A DNA stretch of 64,000 nucleotides from Paenibacillus sp. PastM-3. Its GTDB lineage: Bacteria; Bacillota; Bacilli; Paenibacillales; Paenibacillaceae. The stretch covers positions 1-64,000 of the forward strand of contig NZ_JARXXP010000020.1 in the NCBI RefSeq assembly GCF_029893965.1, written 5' to 3'. The translations under genes were made by a program, and so were the position numbers. The notes beneath the pieces were generated by a model. That model made no database searches, was not told the origin of the DNA, and saw nothing but the letters and a program-made list of their open reading frames with translations. Below, one piece after another: positions 60,717 through 64,000 of the stretch (position 1 is the stretch's first letter; each line of letters begins with the position of its first letter).

Positions 60717-62780
60717 CTATACGTTGAACCTGGACAGTCGCTCCCTGAGCCGGAGAGAAGCCTTCTCCAGCTTACCTGAAAGCTCGACCAGATACTCACT
60801 CACATTCTGCTGTTCACCGCTGAGAGAGGCAACCTCCTCGGAGGCCGCAGAGGATTCCTCGGCAAACGAGCTGACATTCCCGATCGTCTCTGACAGCCCT
60901 CTTTGAGACTGGCTTAACCCGGCGATGGAATCCGACACGGAATCAAGGCTCGCTATGAACTGGTTCATCCGCTCCTGTACCGATACAAAAATTTCACTTG
61001 TATCCCGGACTGAGGCCATCTGCTCCGTAAAGAGCGGGGCTACTTGAGACAAGGCGTTCACTGTCTCATTAATATCCTTAATAATCGTGTCGGTAGTTTC
61101 CGCGACCAGGGCAATCGAACGCTTGGACTGGTCGGCAAGCTGGCGGATTTCACCCGCAACCACCATGAAGCCGCTGCCCGCCTCGCCTGCACGCGCTGCT
61201 TCGATAGTGGCATTCAGCGACAGAATGTTCGTCTGCTGCGTGATATTCTGCATAACATCCAGCACCTTGATGACCGAGGATGCCGTCTCCTGCAGCTCGT
61301 TCACCTTCTCCACCAGGGTACCGGTCATTCTGCCGGTGCTTCCGGTTCTGTCCAGGAGTTCCTGCAGCCTGGCAACTCCCTCCTGGCTCGATTGCCCGAC
61401 ACTGTGTGCCGTGCTGCTCATTTCCTGTGCTGCAGAGATAACCAGGGCTGTCTGGCCGGATATCCGCTCCGTCATTTCATTGCCCCGGTCGGCTTCAAGT
61501 GCCAGACTGCCGGCTCCGCCGGCAATCTCCTCCGTTGCGGAGGCGATATCCCGGGCCGCCATCGCCGTCTTGCGTGACGCCTCGCCCAGAGCGTCTGCCG
61601 TCTCAAGCACTTCACGTGCGGTTTCATTCGTATGTACTACAAGCTCATTAATCCGCTCCATCATCATATTAAAGGAGCCGGAGAGCTGGCCGATTTCGTC
61701 CCGTGACGTTACTTGGGTGCGGACCCTGAGATCTCCCTCCGCTCCCTGGAACATCAGCGTTTTCAACCGGTTCAGCGGTCCCGAAACCATCCGCATCATC
61801 CAGAAGCCGATTAAAATTGCAATAGCCCCGGCGGCCGCAACAGCAATGTATGTGGTATTCAGGATACGCCCGGCTTCCTTGGTCAGATTGTCCGCCGGGA
61901 CTACGCCCAGAACCCTCCATCCTGAGTTTGCCAGTGTGCCGTACACCGCCAGAATAGATTTGCCCTGCTCATCCTTGGTCGGCAGCGAGCCTGATTCCTG
62001 GCTCAAGCCATTGAACAGTGTTCCGCCCAGGCGCAGATAAGAATCAGCCTCCTGATGCTGTGAGGTGGCAATAAGCTCATCTTTGCTCGTCAGCAGCTGA
62101 ATGTAGGAATCTGCACCCAGGCTGACCTTGCTTAGCTGGTTCTCAATATCGGCGGTCTTGATATCACAAACTGCAATATAACCTGCGTTCCCGGAGTTAC
62201 TGCTAACCGATTTGGCAAAATGAAAGACCCCCGCATTCTCCCCCTGCTTCACAGCCTGTGTAATCCATACACTCTGGGGCTGCTTTTGCAGCTGACTGAA
62301 CCAGTCATTGCCCCGTATTCCTTCAATAAATGTGTTATCAGCCGCTCCTGAAGCCAGAACCGGCAGGCTCTCATCCAGCGGAACAAGATATACAGCCTGC
62401 ATATTACCGGCAGCATTGAGCCACTGGTCCAGAACGGCCTGGATCCGTGCAGCCGCTGCCTCCCTCGTCCCATTGTCGGATGACGCCGTTCCAGACTGGA
62501 CTGCCTGCACAATCGTCTCGTTGTAAAACAGCTCACCCAGCCTGTCCTCAAAACGCAGCAGAGTAACATCCAGCTTCTCAGCCGTCTGCTGAACGGTCTG
62601 TTCGTTTGCTGCCAGAGCATTAGTTTCAATCGTATGTTTAGCTACGGAGTACGAGGTATAGCCAAGTGACAGCACTATTCCCATAGTCGTGATGAAAAAC
62701 ACCAGGAATAACCGCGTTCCCAGCGATCTGGATGGAAGCAGCCGGGCGAATCCACGGCTGCCTGCTCTTGATTTACTCAC
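60717..62780 (-). CDS. Methyl-accepting chemotaxis protein
   Basis: A membrane chemoreceptor that controls CheA. About 687 residues. TM1 (LFLVFFITTMGIVLSLGY), extracellular Cache-type sensor domain (~45-300, NDWFSQLQKQPQSVWITQA), TM2 (AVAAAGAIAILIGFWMMRMV), HAMP (~320-372) and a methyl-accepting signalling domain with the hairpin tip EAARAGEAGSGFMVVAGEIRQLAD. The GTG at 62780 (SKSRAGSRG) is preferred because GGCGGTGG lies upstream; the ATG at 62834 lacks an RBS. The ligand is unknown. It is divergent from a mannanase gene, which hints at sugar sensing. Confidence 0.95.
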   Translation of the reverse strand: MSKSRAGSRGFARLLPSRSLGTRLFLVFFITTMGIVLSLGYTSYSVAKHTIETNALAANEQTVQQTAEKLDVTLLRFEDRLGELFYNETIVQAVQSGTASSDNGTREAAAARIQAVLDQWLNAAGNMQAVYLVPLDESLPVLASGAADNTFIEGIRGNDWFSQLQKQPQSVWITQAVKQGENAGVFHFAKSVSSNSGNAGYIAVCDIKTADIENQLSKVSLGADSYIQLLTSKDELIATSQHQEADSYLRLGGTLFNGLSQESGSLPTKDEQGKSILAVYGTLANSGWRVLGVVPADNLTKEAGRILNTTYIAVAAAGAIAILIGFWMMRMVSGPLNRLKTLMFQGAEGDLRVRTQVTSRDEIGQLSGSFNMMMERINELVVHTNETAREVLETADALGEASRKTAMAARDIASATEEIAGGAGSLALEADRGNEMTERISGQTALVISAAQEMSSTAHSVGQSSQEGVARLQELLDRTGSTGRMTGTLVEKVNELQETASSVIKVLDVMQNITQQTNILSLNATIEAARAGEAGSGFMVVAGEIRQLADQSKRSIALVAETTDTIIKDINETVNALSQVAPLFTEQMASVRDTSEIFVSVQERMNQFIASLDSVSDSIAGLSQSQRGLSETIGNVSSFAEESSAASEEVASLSGEQQNVSEYLVELSGKLEKASLRLRERLSRFNV

Positions 62781-62994
62781 AAAAAACCACCGCCGAATCT
62801 TTATTATCTTTTGCACATAACCGCATTTAATCATAAACGATTGGGCTTTCAGATGCTGTGATTTTGTTCCATCAGGCGATTCTTGTCGAAGATTCCTTAA
62901 AAAGATTGGATTCTCCGCCTCGTTTCATCGGTTTCCCCTCTTGAAATCACCTCCGAAAAGGGTTATAACTAAATTGTGTTGATTTTGTTATTTA

Positions 62995-63042
62995 TTTTTA
63001 ACTAACTAACAATAACAAAATAAATATTGTTATCTTTTCATT
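62995..63042. promoter_or_regulatory. AT-rich inverted repeats upstream of the GH113 gene
   Basis: TAACAAT (63008-) and ATTGTTA (ending ~63036) face each other across about 14 bp, with TTGTTAT repeated beside them. It is a plausible operator for control of the mannanase gene; no regulator is assigned. Confidence 0.35.
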
Positions 63043-63071
63043 ATCATAAAATTAGCAAAGCGAGGGTTGCA

Positions 63072-64000
63072 ATGTCACGGCTGAATGAATATGTCGGGGG
63101 CGTTACCTGGGGTTTCATAGGCAAACGCGGAACGTGGGCAACAGAGGCTGCCGGGGCCTCAATGGAACTTATGAAATCGGTTACGGGAGCCAACTGGACG
63201 GCAATCGCCTTCAGCGCTTTTCAGGCAACTGCCCAGTCCACAGCTATCCCTTACCAGGAGACGCCGACGGTTACTGATGATGAAGTGCTATGGGCAATCC
63301 GTAAGGCCAAGTCACTTGGCTTAAAGGTCTGTCTGAAACCGATTGTCAACTGCGCTGACGGGACATGGCGGGCTCATATCAATTTCTTCGACAAGGATGT
63401 TCCCTGTGAGCCCAAGTGGTCAGACTGGTTCCGCTCTTATACCGCCTTTATTCTGCATTATGCTGCGATTGCCGAGGAATCCGGCTGTGAAATGTTCTGC
63501 ATCGGTTGTGAAATGGTGCAGACGGACCGGCGCGAAGCCGAATGGCGCACACTGGTTGCGGAAGTCCGCAAGGTATACACCGGTGTACTGACCTACAATT
63601 GCGACAAGTATCAGGAGGACAATGTGACCTGGTGGGATGCGCTCGATGTAATCTCCTCCAGCGGTTATTATCCTGAAACGGACTGGGAAGCGCAGCTGGA
63701 CAGAATTGAAGCAGTGGTACAAGCGCACGGCAAGCCTTTCTTCTTCATGGAAGCCGGCTGTCCGAGCCGCAGCGGGAGCGCAGCGATTCCCAATGACTGG
63801 TCACTGCCGGGCAGACCGGATCAGGAGGAGCAGCTCCGGTTCTACCGGGCGATGTTCGGTGCAAGTGGGTGCCGCAGCTGGGTGCAGGGCTTCATGCTCT
63901 GGGACTGGCCGGCTGAGCTTTACCCGCTGGAGGAGGCAGGATCCAATGATGATTACTGCATGTACGGCAAGGCGGCTGCTCCGGTGATCAAGGAATATTT
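63072..64000 (+). CDS. GH113-type beta-1,4-mannanase, cut by the window end
   Basis: 309 codons are visible and the gene runs off the right edge. The barrel starts with GGVTWGFIGKRGTWATEAA, as in family GH113 beta-mannanases such as Alicyclobacillus AaManA. The two likely catalytic glutamates are Glu147 (FCIGCEMVQ) and Glu227 (FFFMEAGCPS). Their 80-residue spacing equals that of Glu151 and Glu231 of AaManA. No signal peptide, so it is intracellular and would act on imported mannooligosaccharides. The RBS is GCGAGGG. Confidence 0.9.
   Translation, partial: MSRLNEYVGGVTWGFIGKRGTWATEAAGASMELMKSVTGANWTAIAFSAFQATAQSTAIPYQETPTVTDDEVLWAIRKAKSLGLKVCLKPIVNCADGTWRAHINFFDKDVPCEPKWSDWFRSYTAFILHYAAIAEESGCEMFCIGCEMVQTDRREAEWRTLVAEVRKVYTGVLTYNCDKYQEDNVTWWDALDVISSSGYYPETDWEAQLDRIEAVVQAHGKPFFFMEAGCPSRSGSAAIPNDWSLPGRPDQEEQLRFYRAMFGASGCRSWVQGFMLWDWPAELYPLEEAGSNDDYCMYGKAAAPVIKEY

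Overview
The window looks like a chromosomal segment of a Paenibacillus-type low-GC-phylum Gram-positive (Bacillota) with roughly balanced GC. The reasons are B. subtilis-like gene sets (pheS-pheT-zapA, glcT-ptsG-ptsH-ptsI, yuaF-floT, class II galT), strong AGGAGG-like ribosome binding sites, T-box and GlcT antitermination control, a SigW-like promoter, and a large number of secreted glycosidases and lplABC-type sugar ABC transporters. I see no rRNA, tRNA, CRISPR array, prophage or insertion sequence. About 45 protein genes are supported, one of them cut by the right edge.

Layout. (1) 1-7.1 kb, minus strand: a phenylalanine T-box leader, pheS, pheT, and a giant ZapA-like coiled-coil protein. 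(2) 7.3-13.3 kb, plus strand: a four-gene operon with a large secreted protein built of about five degenerate repeats, then a MacA/YknX-type adaptor, a MacB/YknY-type ATPase and a MacB/YknZ-type permease. (3) 13.7-19.5 kb: a membrane PAS-GGDEF diguanylate cyclase, a type I pullulanase and an MFS transporter. (4) 19.6-25.0 kb, minus: the general and glucose PTS (ptsI, ptsH, ptsG) with its GlcT antiterminator and the RAT/terminator switch in front of ptsG. (5) 25.1-30.8 kb: an uncharacterised ABC exporter pair, a flotillin/NfeD operon behind a SigW-like promoter, and an aminoglycoside 6-adenylyltransferase-like gene. (6) 30.8-37.1 kb: an iron-dependent alcohol dehydrogenase, galK-galE-galT and a divergent AraC regulator. 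(7) 37.5-42.1 kb: an aldo/keto reductase, a sirtuin, a HAD phosphatase, an alpha/beta hydrolase and a membrane acyltransferase. (8) 42.2-53.4 kb, minus: a glycan-utilisation locus containing a regulator that joins an ArsR-like HTH to a beta-rich C-terminal domain, two GH43 enzymes, two GH2 enzymes, two sugar ABC permeases and their lipoprotein. A near-perfect SigA promoter overlapped by a cre-like site precedes the lipoprotein gene. (9) 53.8-64 kb: ilvD, a polysaccharide deacetylase, an AI-2E family membrane protein, a class B penicillin-binding protein, a methyl-accepting chemotaxis protein and the start of a GH113-type beta-mannanase.

How it fits together. Much of the window concerns sugar capture and central sugar entry: glycan debranching (GH43, GH2, GH113, pullulanase), uptake (PTS and ABC), and conversion (Leloir pathway), with CcpA and antitermination logic visible in the DNA. 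The least explained items are the secreted repeat protein coupled to a MacAB-like transporter, the HTH plus beta-domain regulator, the very long ZapA with a 49-residue tandem duplication, and intergenic repeat-like palindromes at 5.4 kb and 37.3 kb. I found no system that I can claim is wholly new. The repeat-protein/MacAB operon and the HTH/beta-domain regulator are the best candidates.
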